NCBI RefSeq assembly: GCF_034675845.1
Contig: NZ_JAUCCU010000001.1
Coordinates: 248,001-312,000, forward strand
Length of the DNA stretch: 64,000 bases
Direction of reading: 5' to 3'
Source: Castellaniella sp.
Lineage (GTDB): Bacteria; Pseudomonadota; Gammaproteobacteria; Burkholderiales; Burkholderiaceae_B
Shown piece after piece: positions 33,940-42,394 of this stretch. A program made the position numbers and the translations under genes. Position 1 is the first letter of the stretch, and every line of letters starts with the position of its first letter. Under the pieces are notes generated by a model. That model ran no database searches, was not told the origin of the DNA, and worked only from the letters and a program-made list of their open reading frames with translations.

Positions 33940-34758
33940 ATGGCTGTCGCCCCGACTGCTCCTTTACCCAAGGCCTCACCCAGCGTGCTCAGCGTGCACG
34001 ATCTTTCCCTAGGATACGGACGGGCCGGACAGCAGAACAATCTGCCTGTGTTGGCCGATTTTTCCCTGGACCTGCAAGCCGGGGAAATCACTGCGCTGCT
34101 GGGCCCCAGCGGGGTCGGAAAATCATCGCTGCTGCGCGTGCTGGCCGGCCTGCAATCCGCTCAGGCCGGTGAAATCCGCCTGCATGGTCAAGTCCTGAAT
34201 GGACCATCACCCGCTCTGGGCATGGTTTTTCAGGACCCCAGCCTGCTGCCCTGGCTGACCCTGGAAGAAAACGTGGCTTTCGGGCTGGATTTCCGCCACC
34301 AGCCCCGACAGGATGCCCATACCCGCCAACAGCGCGTGCGCCAGGCCATCAGCGAGGTCGGCCTGCAATCGGCCTGCCAACGCTATCCCGATGAACTCTC
34401 GGGCGGCATGGCCCAACGCGCATCCCTGGCCCGTACTCTGGCCAGGGCGCCGGAAATCCTGCTGCTGGACGAACCATTCAGCGCACTGGACGAGGTCACC
34501 CGCCACGAAATGCAGACTTTATTGTTGCAGATCCGTGCCCGCCACCGGGCTGCTGCACTCTTGGTCACCCACGACATCGACGAAGCCTTGCTGCTGGCCG
34601 ATCACATCTTGCTGATCGGCGGCCAGCCAGGCCGCCTGATCGGTCAATGGGAAATCACCCAGCCTCACCCACGGGACGAAACCAGCCCCGAACTCACCGG
34701 CTTGCGCGTGCAAATACTGCAGGCACTGCGCGGCGCCAGATCACCGAGACCTCAATGA
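33940..34758 (+). CDS. ABC importer ATPase, nitrate/sulfonate/taurine family
   Basis: This 272-aa nucleotide-binding protein has Walker A LGPSGVGKSS, Q-loop GMVFQDPSLLPWLTLEENV, signature ELSGGMAQRASLARTL, Walker B EILLLDEPFSALDEV and H-loop LLVTHDIDEALLLAD. The DPSLLPW form of the Q-loop and the overall length are those of SsuB, TauB and NrtD. It starts 4 bp after the flavoprotein gene and its stop overlaps the binding-protein start, so the uptake genes are coupled. Confidence 0.92.
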   Translation: MAVAPTAPLPKASPSVLSVHDLSLGYGRAGQQNNLPVLADFSLDLQAGEITALLGPSGVGKSSLLRVLAGLQSAQAGEIRLHGQVLNGPSPALGMVFQDPSLLPWLTLEENVAFGLDFRHQPRQDAHTRQQRVRQAISEVGLQSACQRYPDELSGGMAQRASLARTLARAPEILLLDEPFSALDEVTRHEMQTLLLQIRARHRAAALLVTHDIDEALLLADHILLIGGQPGRLIGQWEITQPHPRDETSPELTGLRVQILQALRGARSPRPQ

Positions 34759-35981
34759 CACGATACAAACCACTGGACCTGTGCTGCGGCACGCCAGACA
34801 GCACGCTGGCCCGTCGGCGCCAGTTCTTGAAGCTATCTGCTCTGTTCACCACGGCCGGCGCCTTGCCCTTGCTGCAAGCAGGTCGCCTGGCGCACGCCGC
34901 CCAGCCAGATGCGCCCGTGCGCATCGGCTATCTGCCCATTACCGACGCCACACCGCTACTGATCGCACACCACAACGGCCTGTTTGAAAAGCAAGGCCTG
35001 CAGGTCGAACCCCCCAGGCGGTTTCGCAGCTGGGCTCAGATCGTCGAAGCCTTCTTGAGCGGTCAGGTGAATGTCGTACACCTGCTGATGCCGATGACGA
35101 TCTGGTCACGCTACGGCAGCCAATCCCCCGCCAAAGTCGTGGCCTGGAACCACACCGAGGGCTCGTGCCTGACCGTCTTGCCGGAAATCAATACCGCAGC
35201 CGATCTGGGGGGCACTACCGTCGCCATTCCTTTCTGGTACTCAGTGCACAACATCGTGCTGCAGGCCATGCTGCGCGAGGCCGGGCTGGAATTCATCAAC
35301 GAAGGCGAGCCCACGAAGCAACAGGTGAAGCTGGTGGTCATGTCACCGGGCGACATGCTGCCCGCGCTGGGCAGCAAGCGCATCGCAGGCTACATTGTGG
35401 CCGAACCCTTCAACGCCAAGGCTGAAGAACTGGGCGTCGGCAAAGTCTGGCGCTTTACCGGCGACGTCTGGCGCAACCATGCCTGCTGCGTGGTCACCAT
35501 GCACGAGCGCGATCTGCAAGAGCGCCCGGAATGGTCGCAGAAGGTCGTCAACGGCATTGTGGAGGCCCAGGCCTGGGTGCGCGGCCACCGCGAGGAAACC
35601 GTGGATATCCTGGCACGCAACAATCCGGCTGCCTATACCCCACACGAGGCCTCCACCCTGGCGCGCGTGCTGCTGCCCTCCGCCGAGCGCGATGCCGCTT
35701 ATGCCCAAAGCGGTGCGATCCGCCACCCAGACTGGCAAGAGCAACGGATTGATTTTCGCCCCTACCCCTACCCCAGCTATACCGAAAAACTGGTCGAATT
35801 GCTGAAATCCACCTATGTGATGGGCGAAAACGCCTTTTTACAAAATCTGGACCCCGCCTTCGTGGCTCGGGATCTGGTGGACGAGCGTTATGTGCGCAAG
35901 GCCATTGACGCCCAGGGCGGCCTGGCGGCCTTTGGCATAGACGGTGGCTATACCCGATCCGAAACCTTCGAGGTCAACTGA
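34755..35981 (+). CDS. ABC importer substrate-binding protein, Tat signal, NrtA/SsuA-like
   Basis: This 408-aa periplasmic binding protein begins with a twin-arginine-type signal (ARRRQFLKLSALF at about residues 19-31, cleavage near AHAAQ). The mature part opens VRIGYLPITDATPLLIAHHNGLFEKQGLQVE, the hallmark of the NMT1/NrtA/SsuA group, with HLLMPMTIWSRYG and VAIPFWYSVHNIVLQAMLREAG in the binding lobes. A Tat signal suggests it folds before export. The start overlaps the ATPase stop (ATGA). The ligand could be nitrate, a sulfonate or another small anion. Confidence 0.88.
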   Translation: MTRYKPLDLCCGTPDSTLARRRQFLKLSALFTTAGALPLLQAGRLAHAAQPDAPVRIGYLPITDATPLLIAHHNGLFEKQGLQVEPPRRFRSWAQIVEAFLSGQVNVVHLLMPMTIWSRYGSQSPAKVVAWNHTEGSCLTVLPEINTAADLGGTTVAIPFWYSVHNIVLQAMLREAGLEFINEGEPTKQQVKLVVMSPGDMLPALGSKRIAGYIVAEPFNAKAEELGVGKVWRFTGDVWRNHACCVVTMHERDLQERPEWSQKVVNGIVEAQAWVRGHREETVDILARNNPAAYTPHEASTLARVLLPSAERDAAYAQSGAIRHPDWQEQRIDFRPYPYPSYTEKLVELLKSTYVMGENAFLQNLDPAFVARDLVDERYVRKAIDAQGGLAAFGIDGGYTRSETFEVN

Positions 35982-36757
35982 TGCGAGCCCGCCCCACCCC
36001 CCTGTCTTCACGCCGCCGCCTGATACTCAGCACCGGTGGGCTGGCGATCCTGCTGCTCTTGTGGGCGGCAGGCATAGGCCTGCTGGGTCAGGATCTGGCC
36101 ATGGCACGCTTGTTTGCCCCCGGCCAGGCCCTGCCCAGCCTGGCACACCTGATTGCCGACAACCAACTGACCACCCACACACTGGTCAGCTTGCAGCGGG
36201 TCGCCGTGGGCTTATTCTGGGCTTTGCTGTTTGGCATCCCCTTGGGGCTGGCCATTGGCCTGTCCCGGCCACTGGAATCCGCCACCAGCGGCGCTTTCCA
36301 GTTTTTACGCATGGTCTCGCCACTATCCTGGATGCCGATTGCCGTCATGTTGTTCGGGGTGGGTGATGCCCCCATCTATTTCTTACTCAGCTTCGCGGCG
36401 ATCTGGCCGATTATTCTGAACACCAGCGCCGGCGTGCGCCAGCTGGACCCACGCTGGCTGCTGCTGGCGCGCAGTCTCAGTGCCACCCGCACAGAGATTC
36501 TGTTAAAAATCGTCATTCCGGGGGCTTTAGGCCATATCCTGACCGGCTTGCGCCTGGCTATCGGCATCGTCTGGATCATCCTGGTGCCCTGCGAAATGCT
36601 GGGGGTCAGTTCCGGCCTGGGGTATTTCATTCTGGATACGCGCGACCGGCTGGCTTATTCCGAACTGATGGCCGTCATTATTTTGATCGGCGCCCTGGGC
36701 TTCGCACTGGATACCACCGCCCAGCGACTGCATCGGCGCTGGGGACGGGGGCGGTAG
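35981..36757 (+). CDS. ABC importer permease, nitrate/sulfonate family
   Basis: This 258-aa inner-membrane permease has six hydrophobic segments and the binding-protein-dependent transport signature near residues 155-185 (RSLSATRTEILLKIVIPGALGHILTGLRLAIG), the EAA loop that contacts the ATPase. The segment FQFLRMVSPLSWMPIAVMLFGVGDAP is typical of SsuC, TauC and NrtB. It overlaps the binding-protein gene by one base and closes the operon. The convergent uvrD gene ends 5 bp away, leaving no room for a normal terminator. Confidence 0.92.
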   Translation: MRARPTPLSSRRRLILSTGGLAILLLLWAAGIGLLGQDLAMARLFAPGQALPSLAHLIADNQLTTHTLVSLQRVAVGLFWALLFGIPLGLAIGLSRPLESATSGAFQFLRMVSPLSWMPIAVMLFGVGDAPIYFLLSFAAIWPIILNTSAGVRQLDPRWLLLARSLSATRTEILLKIVIPGALGHILTGLRLAIGIVWIILVPCEMLGVSSGLGYFILDTRDRLAYSELMAVIILIGALGFALDTTAQRLHRRWGRGR

Positions 36758-36762
36758 GGCTG

Positions 36763-39072
36763 TTAGCCCAGGATTTCCAATTTGGCCACGCCCAGGGCCA
36801 GCGTCTTGGTGCCTACGTCCCTGAACTCGATCTGCGCCTGGGCATCAGCACCGCTGCCGCTAAGCGCCACAATGGTGCCTTCGCCGAAACGGTTGTGGCG
36901 TACGGTAGCACCCATGCGAAAGCATTGATCCCCCACAGTGACGTCCGCTGCGCGAGTACGCGGGGTGCGGGGTGCAAAACTGCTGCCCGCATTGTCCTGC
37001 CAGGCACCCGTTCCGCGCCGGAAGGCGCCGCGCCAGGCAGGCTGCTGATCCGGCACGGCAGCACGTTGGCGCGGCGTGATCCACTTCAAATGTTCTTCGG
37101 GGATTTCATCCAGAAAGCGTGAGCGCAAGGCATAGCGCGTCTGGCCATGCAGCATGCGGCTTTGCGCCAGGGTCAGCGTCAAACGATCGCGCGCCCGGGT
37201 AATGGCCACGTACATCAGGCGGCGTTCTTCTTCCAGTCCTCCGGCATCCAGCAGGCTGTTTTCATGCGGAAACAAACCTTCTTCAAGGCCGGTGATGAAG
37301 ACCACATCGAATTCCAGGCCTTTAGCCGCATGCACCGTCATCAATTGCACGGCCTCCTCGCCCGCCTGGGCCTGGTTATCGCCCGCCTCTAGCGAAGCGT
37401 GACTGAGAAACGCCCCCAGCGGCGACATCACGGCGGGGGATTCCAGCAGTGCCTGGGCCTGATCTTGCGGGTCGAGGAACGGCACATCGATGGGCTCGAT
37501 GCCGACGGCCGGCGGGATGCGCCCGGCCACCAGCCCCTGCAGACCTGCTTCCGCCACAAAGGCAGCAGCCGCATTGACCAGTTCCTGGAGGTTTTCCAGT
37601 CGCTCCTGACCCTCGCGATCCGCCCGATAATGGGCTTCCAGGCCGCTGTGGTGCACCACATGGCCAATGAGTTCCGGCAAATCCAGTGCCTGGGCAGACG
37701 CGGCCATCTCGCGAATCAATGTGGCGAAACGAGCCAGACTACTGCCGCCCTTGCCCGAGACATAAGCCAAGGCACCGGCCAGACTGGTGTCATATTGCCG
37801 GGCAGCATCCGATAATTGTTCCAGCGTACGCGCCCCAATTCCCCGGGTCGGAAAATTCACCACACGCATCCAGGATGTATCGTCATGTGGATTATCGATC
37901 AGACGCAGATACGCCAGGACGTGCTTGATTTCCTGGCGCTCGAAAAACCGCTGGCCGCCATACACCCGATAAGGCACGCGGGCCGAAAACAAGGCATGCT
38001 CGATAGAGCGCGACTGCGCATTGCTGCGATACAAAATCGCCACCTGATGCGGCGCACGGCCCTCGCGCAATAAGCTGCGAATTTCGTCCACCAACCACTG
38101 GGCTTCCAACTGATCCGAGGCCTGCTCTACCACGCGCAAAGGCTCGCCCGCGTCCGCCTCGGTCCAGAGATTTTTGCCCAGGCGATTGCTGTTATGCGCA
38201 ATCAAGGCATTGGCGGCATCCAGAATATGCCCATGCGAACGATAGTTTTGTTCCAGGCGGATCACATTGCCATGCGCATGGCGGCGTTCAAAATCCGCCA
38301 TATTGCCGACATTTGCCCCCCGGAACGCATAGATGGACTGATCATCGTCCCCCACCGCAAAGACGGGTGAGTGGCTGCCGGCCAGCAGCATCAACCAGCG
38401 ATACTGCAAGACGTTGGTGTCCTGGAACTCATCCACCAGGATATGCTGAAAACGGCGCTGATAATGTTCGCGGATCGGCGCTTCGCGCAGCAGCAATTCG
38501 TAGGCGCGCAGCAACAGCTCGCCAAAATCCACCACGCCCTCGCGCTCGCACTGATCCTGGTAACGCTGATATAAATCCGCCAATTGCCGCGCCCGACCGT
38601 CGCTGACATCCATGTCTTTGGGTCGCAGTCCGTCTTCCTTGGCCGCATTGATCATGCGCTGCACATCGCGGGCCGGATAGCGCTCAGTGTCCACCCCATG
38701 GGATTTCAGCATGCGCTTGATGGCCGAGAGCTGGTCCGCACTATCCAATATCTGGAAGGTTTGCGGCAGACCCGCATCCCGATAATGGGCCCGCAACAGC
38801 CGATTGCACAGGCCATGGAACGTACCCACCCACATGCCCCGCGTATTGATGGGCAGCAAGGCTGACAGACGCGACAGCATTTCGCGCGCGGCCTTATTGG
38901 TGAAGGTAACCGCCAGCAGCCCAAAAGGGCTGATGTGCGCCGTCTGAATCAACCAGGCCATGCGCGTGGTCAGCACCCGCGTTTTACCGCTGCCCGCCCC
39001 TGCCAGGACCAGCGCGTGTTGGGCAGGCAGCGTCACGGCTGCACGCTGTTGTTCGTTAAGGCCGTCTATCAT
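36763..39072 (-). CDS. uvrD: ATP-dependent DNA helicase UvrD
   Basis: This 769-aa superfamily 1A helicase acts in nucleotide-excision and mismatch repair. Motifs in order are LNEQQRAAV (Q motif), LAGAGSGKT (I), VTFTNKAA (Ia), DEFQDTNVLQYRW (II), VGDDDQSIYAFRGA (III), VIRLEQNYRS (IV), QLMTVHAAKGLEFDVVFITGLEEGLFP (V) and EERRLMYVAITRARDRL (VI). A Tudor-like C-terminal end is suggested by VRHNRFGEGTIVALSGSG. The length is near that of UvrD (about 720-780 aa). Confidence 0.94.
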   Translation of the reverse strand: MIDGLNEQQRAAVTLPAQHALVLAGAGSGKTRVLTTRMAWLIQTAHISPFGLLAVTFTNKAAREMLSRLSALLPINTRGMWVGTFHGLCNRLLRAHYRDAGLPQTFQILDSADQLSAIKRMLKSHGVDTERYPARDVQRMINAAKEDGLRPKDMDVSDGRARQLADLYQRYQDQCEREGVVDFGELLLRAYELLLREAPIREHYQRRFQHILVDEFQDTNVLQYRWLMLLAGSHSPVFAVGDDDQSIYAFRGANVGNMADFERRHAHGNVIRLEQNYRSHGHILDAANALIAHNSNRLGKNLWTEADAGEPLRVVEQASDQLEAQWLVDEIRSLLREGRAPHQVAILYRSNAQSRSIEHALFSARVPYRVYGGQRFFERQEIKHVLAYLRLIDNPHDDTSWMRVVNFPTRGIGARTLEQLSDAARQYDTSLAGALAYVSGKGGSSLARFATLIREMAASAQALDLPELIGHVVHHSGLEAHYRADREGQERLENLQELVNAAAAFVAEAGLQGLVAGRIPPAVGIEPIDVPFLDPQDQAQALLESPAVMSPLGAFLSHASLEAGDNQAQAGEEAVQLMTVHAAKGLEFDVVFITGLEEGLFPHENSLLDAGGLEEERRLMYVAITRARDRLTLTLAQSRMLHGQTRYALRSRFLDEIPEEHLKWITPRQRAAVPDQQPAWRGAFRRGTGAWQDNAGSSFAPRTPRTRAADVTVGDQCFRMGATVRHNRFGEGTIVALSGSGADAQAQIEFRDVGTKTLALGVAKLEILG

Positions 39073-39194
39073 GCAAAATCAATTCGTCATCGAGGATTAC
39101 TGAGAGGCCCTTAGTGTAGGCCACACTGATTTGCGAGGCCGCCCATGCCCCGCAACGCCGCTGGCAAACGGCTAAAGCACACGCTGCGCAGCCG

Positions 39195-40658
39195 CTATTC
39201 GGGGGCGGGCTCATCCTCGGTGTCGCCTGGTTCTGTGACATCCGGTTTGTTGCGCTGCATGACCGCCGCAAAAAAACCATCTGTGCCGTGTACATCCGGG
39301 CGCAACTGCAGCATAGGGCCATCCAGCGGCAACTGGATACCCCGATCCGCCAACACGGTGCTGGCATCCAGCAGCACAAAGTCTGGGTGCTTTTCCAAGA
39401 AGGCCTGTACTTGCTGCTCGTTTTCCTGCGGCAGCAAGCTGCAACTGGCATACACCAGCCGTCCGCCTGGGCGTACACATGCCGCTGCATCTTCCAGGAT
39501 GGCCGCCTGCGTCACCAGCAACTGCGCCAGGGTCTCGGCGTGCTGGCGCCATTTCAGGTCTGGATTGCGGCGCAAGGTGCCCAAGCCACTGCACGGGGCA
39601 TCGACCAGCACCCGGTGGGCCTTGCCGCGCAAGCGTTTGACGCGCTGGTCGTTTTTGTCGGCAATCACCACAGGCACGATGTTGGACAGGCCGCTGCGGG
39701 CAAAGCGCGGCTTGGCGCGTGCCAGGCGGGCAGCCGACACATCAAAGGCATATAAGCGCCCGGTGGAGCGCATCAAGGCACCCAGCAGCAAGGTCTTGCC
39801 ACCTGCCCCGGCACAATAATCAATCACCATTTCGCCGCGTTTCGGCCCCACCAGAGCGGCCAGCAACTGGCTGCCCTCATCCTGCACCTCGATTTCGCCA
39901 CGCTCGAAACTGCGCCAGCGGTTAATCGGTGGACGCCCCTGGATACGCATCCCCCAGGGTGAATAAGGCGTCGGTTGAGCCGGCCATTTAGACTCTGGCC
40001 CCTGGGCCCAGGCCTGCAGCACGGTATCCCGATCGGTTTTGAAAGGATTGATCCGTAAATCCAGCGGCGCAGGCTGATTCAAGGCCCGCAGTAGGGCCTC
40101 GGCATCCGGCAAGGCCATCAGCTGAGACTCCAGCCATTCGGGTACGCTGTGGCGCACGGCAGGCGATAAATTGCTCAGGTCGAAAGCCTGGACATGATCC
40201 AGCCAAGGCTTCTCGTGCTCCTCCAGACCAGTGTCCAAGATGTCGCGCGACCACACCGATGCCAAGCCCAGAATGGCCAGACGCCGTGTCGCCGCGCCCT
40301 GCCCGCTCTCGGCAAACTGACGATAACGGCGCAAATGGCGCAATACGTCGAATACGGCCTCGGCAATTTCACCACGATCCCGCAGCCCGGCATTTTTATG
40401 GGCGCGAAACCAATGCGACAACACAGCATCGGCCGGATATTGCCACTGCAAGACTTCACCCAGCACCTGACGGACCTGCTCGATGCGGGCGGTAGCCATC
40501 ACATAAGGCCGGGCTGGTGAATAGGCGCTGGCGCCCTGGTCCGGACGCCGGGTATCCGGGCGGCCCCCACGAGCTCCTTCCCGGCTATCCTGTGGGCGGG
40601 GCCGACGGCCACCGCTGGATTGTCGGCGCGCAGCGCCTGATGTGTCATGCTTGCTCAT
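39195..40658 (-). CDS. RsmB/NOP-family RNA (cytosine-5) methyltransferase
   Basis: This 487-aa enzyme methylates cytosine in RNA with S-adenosylmethionine. Motif I is VIDYCAGAGGKTLLLGALM. The two catalytic cysteines lie in VLVDAPCSGLGTLRRNPDLKW and YASCSLLPQENEQQV. The first 60 residues are a basic, Arg/Gly-rich tail that looks disordered. Unlike classical RsmB (about 430 aa with a NusB-like N-terminus), the N-terminal domain here is only partly recognisable, so the exact target is open. The start at 40658 lies inside the end of purN (14-bp overlap). Confidence 0.86.
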   Translation of the reverse strand: MSKHDTSGAARRQSSGGRRPRPQDSREGARGGRPDTRRPDQGASAYSPARPYVMATARIEQVRQVLGEVLQWQYPADAVLSHWFRAHKNAGLRDRGEIAEAVFDVLRHLRRYRQFAESGQGAATRRLAILGLASVWSRDILDTGLEEHEKPWLDHVQAFDLSNLSPAVRHSVPEWLESQLMALPDAEALLRALNQPAPLDLRINPFKTDRDTVLQAWAQGPESKWPAQPTPYSPWGMRIQGRPPINRWRSFERGEIEVQDEGSQLLAALVGPKRGEMVIDYCAGAGGKTLLLGALMRSTGRLYAFDVSAARLARAKPRFARSGLSNIVPVVIADKNDQRVKRLRGKAHRVLVDAPCSGLGTLRRNPDLKWRQHAETLAQLLVTQAAILEDAAACVRPGGRLVYASCSLLPQENEQQVQAFLEKHPDFVLLDASTVLADRGIQLPLDGPMLQLRPDVHGTDGFFAAVMQRNKPDVTEPGDTEDEPAPE

Positions 40659-41355
40659 GCGGTTCCTGTGACTGAATAAGTGATGTGCCGGCCCAGGCAC
40701 GATGGGATGCACCGATTACCTGCACCCGGCCATCGTCCTGCAATAACACGCGCCCCTGTGCCAGCCAGCGCAGCGTCTGTACAAAAACCTGATGTTCCAC
40801 CGGCAACAAGCGCGCAGCCAACGTGTCGGGCGTGTCGTCGCGTTCAACCGGAATCGCGCCTTGGGCAATGATAGGCCCCTGATCCAGTACCGGGGTAATA
40901 AAGTGCACGGTGCAACCATGCCATTGCACCCCCTGGGCCAGCGCCTGCTGATGGGTATGCAAACCCGTAAAGGCCGGCAACAGCGACGGATGGATATTGA
41001 TGATGCGATCACCAAAATGACGCACAAACTGCGTTCCCAGCACCCGCATGAATCCGGCCAACAAAATATAATCTGGCGACAAGGCATCCAACTGGGCCAG
41101 CAAAGCCGCATCAAAGGCATCGCGGCTGGGAAAATCCCGGTGTTCCAGGACAGCAGTCTGCAGTCCCTGGTCCCGCGCCCAGGCAATCCCGGCGGCGTCC
41201 GCCCGATTGGACAGCACGGTGCAAATATCCACCGGCAGGGATTCTGCTGCCACCGCCTGCACCAGAGCCTGCATGTTCGAGCCTCGGCCCGAAATCAGGA
41301 TGGCCACCCGCAGTGGCCGTTCGGCGGTATGCTCCATGCGTTTGCTCTCCGACAT
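40645..41355 (-). CDS. purN: Phosphoribosylglycinamide formyltransferase
   Basis: This 236-aa purine-synthesis enzyme transfers a formyl group from 10-formyltetrahydrofolate to GAR. It shows ILISGRGSNMQALV (phosphate site), NIHPSLLPAFTGLHTHQQAL (catalytic Asn and His), and CTVHFITPVLDQGPIIAQ with the catalytic Asp. The length is slightly above E. coli PurN (212 aa) because of a C-terminal tail. It lies 73 bp from the divergent ribF and overlaps the downstream RNA methyltransferase. Confidence 0.95.
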   Translation of the reverse strand: MSESKRMEHTAERPLRVAILISGRGSNMQALVQAVAAESLPVDICTVLSNRADAAGIAWARDQGLQTAVLEHRDFPSRDAFDAALLAQLDALSPDYILLAGFMRVLGTQFVRHFGDRIINIHPSLLPAFTGLHTHQQALAQGVQWHGCTVHFITPVLDQGPIIAQGAIPVERDDTPDTLAARLLPVEHQVFVQTLRWLAQGRVLLQDDGRVQVIGASHRAWAGTSLIQSQEPHEQA

Positions 41356-41428
41356 AAAATCATAGATAAGGGTGCCCTCAAGCCCGCGCTTCGAAGCACC
41401 CCGAACCTTTAATTGTAAACTCTCCCAC

Positions 41429-42394
41429 GTGAAACCAGCCCTCAGCCTCTATCGCACGCTGCCCAGACGCGATACCCGTGCCGCCAGCGCCCTGACCATC
41501 GGTAATTTTGACGGTGTGCATCTGGGTCATCAGGCCATCCTCGCCCAAGTGCGCGAACACGCCCAAGCCCACGGGCTGGAACCCAGCGTGATGACTTTTT
41601 CCCCGCATCCACGCGCTTTTTTCGCCCGCCGCGGGGGGCGTACCGAACTCATCCCCACCCAGATCAGCAGCCTGCGCGACAAAGTCGCCCTGCTGGCGGC
41701 CCAGGGCATGCGTCAGATCATTATTCAGCGCTTTGACCAGGCTTTGGCCGACATGAGCGCCGAGGACTTCATCCGCCAGTTGCTGGTCGAAGGCCTGAAT
41801 ACCCGCTGGCTGTTGGTGGGTCAGGACTTCCGCTATGGCCATAAGCGCAGCGGCGACATCGACCTGCTGCGCCATATGGGGCGCCAGCACGGCTTCACCG
41901 TCCAGACCCTGGATGACATCCACGACAGCCAGGGCCAGCGCATCTCCAGCTCGGCCCTGCGCACGGCCCTGGCAGTCGGAAACCTGGACCACAGCCGCAC
42001 GCTGCTGGGCGCGCCCTTTCGGATATCCGGTCACGTGATCCACGGGCAAAAGCTGGGCCGCGACCTGGGCTTTCCCACCCTTAACCTGCGGGTGCCCGCC
42101 CCTTGCGCCGCCCGCTCAGGCATTTACATTGTGCAGGTGCATGGCCTAGCCGACCGCCCTCTACCCGGCGTGGCCAGCCTGGGGGTGCGCCCCACCGTCA
42201 CCCGTGATGGTCCCTTATTGCTTGAAACCCATCTACTGGATCAGCAGATCGACGCCTACGGTAAACTGGTATGCGTCGAATTCCTCCGTTTTTTGCGCGA
42301 CGAGGAATCCTTTCCAGATTTAACCACCCTGATCGCCGCCATCCAACAGGACGTGCTAGGCGCTCGCGACTATTTCGCCTCCCATGGACTATAG
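41429..42394 (+). CDS. ribF: Bifunctional riboflavin kinase/FAD synthetase
   Basis: This 321-aa enzyme makes FMN and FAD. The N-terminal adenylyltransferase domain has LTIGNFDGVHLGHQAIL, FSPHPRAFF and the ISSSALRTAL motif. The C-terminal kinase domain (about residues 185-310) has GHVIHGQKLGRDLGFPTLNL, GVASLGVRPTVT and ETHLLDQQIDAYGK. The GTG at 41429 (VKPALSLYRTL) is the natural start; the upstream in-frame ATG would add 19 unusual residues. It overlaps ileS by 11 bp, as is common in proteobacteria. Confidence 0.94.
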   Translation: MKPALSLYRTLPRRDTRAASALTIGNFDGVHLGHQAILAQVREHAQAHGLEPSVMTFSPHPRAFFARRGGRTELIPTQISSLRDKVALLAAQGMRQIIIQRFDQALADMSAEDFIRQLLVEGLNTRWLLVGQDFRYGHKRSGDIDLLRHMGRQHGFTVQTLDDIHDSQGQRISSSALRTALAVGNLDHSRTLLGAPFRISGHVIHGQKLGRDLGFPTLNLRVPAPCAARSGIYIVQVHGLADRPLPGVASLGVRPTVTRDGPLLLETHLLDQQIDAYGKLVCVEFLRFLRDEESFPDLTTLIAAIQQDVLGARDYFASHGL

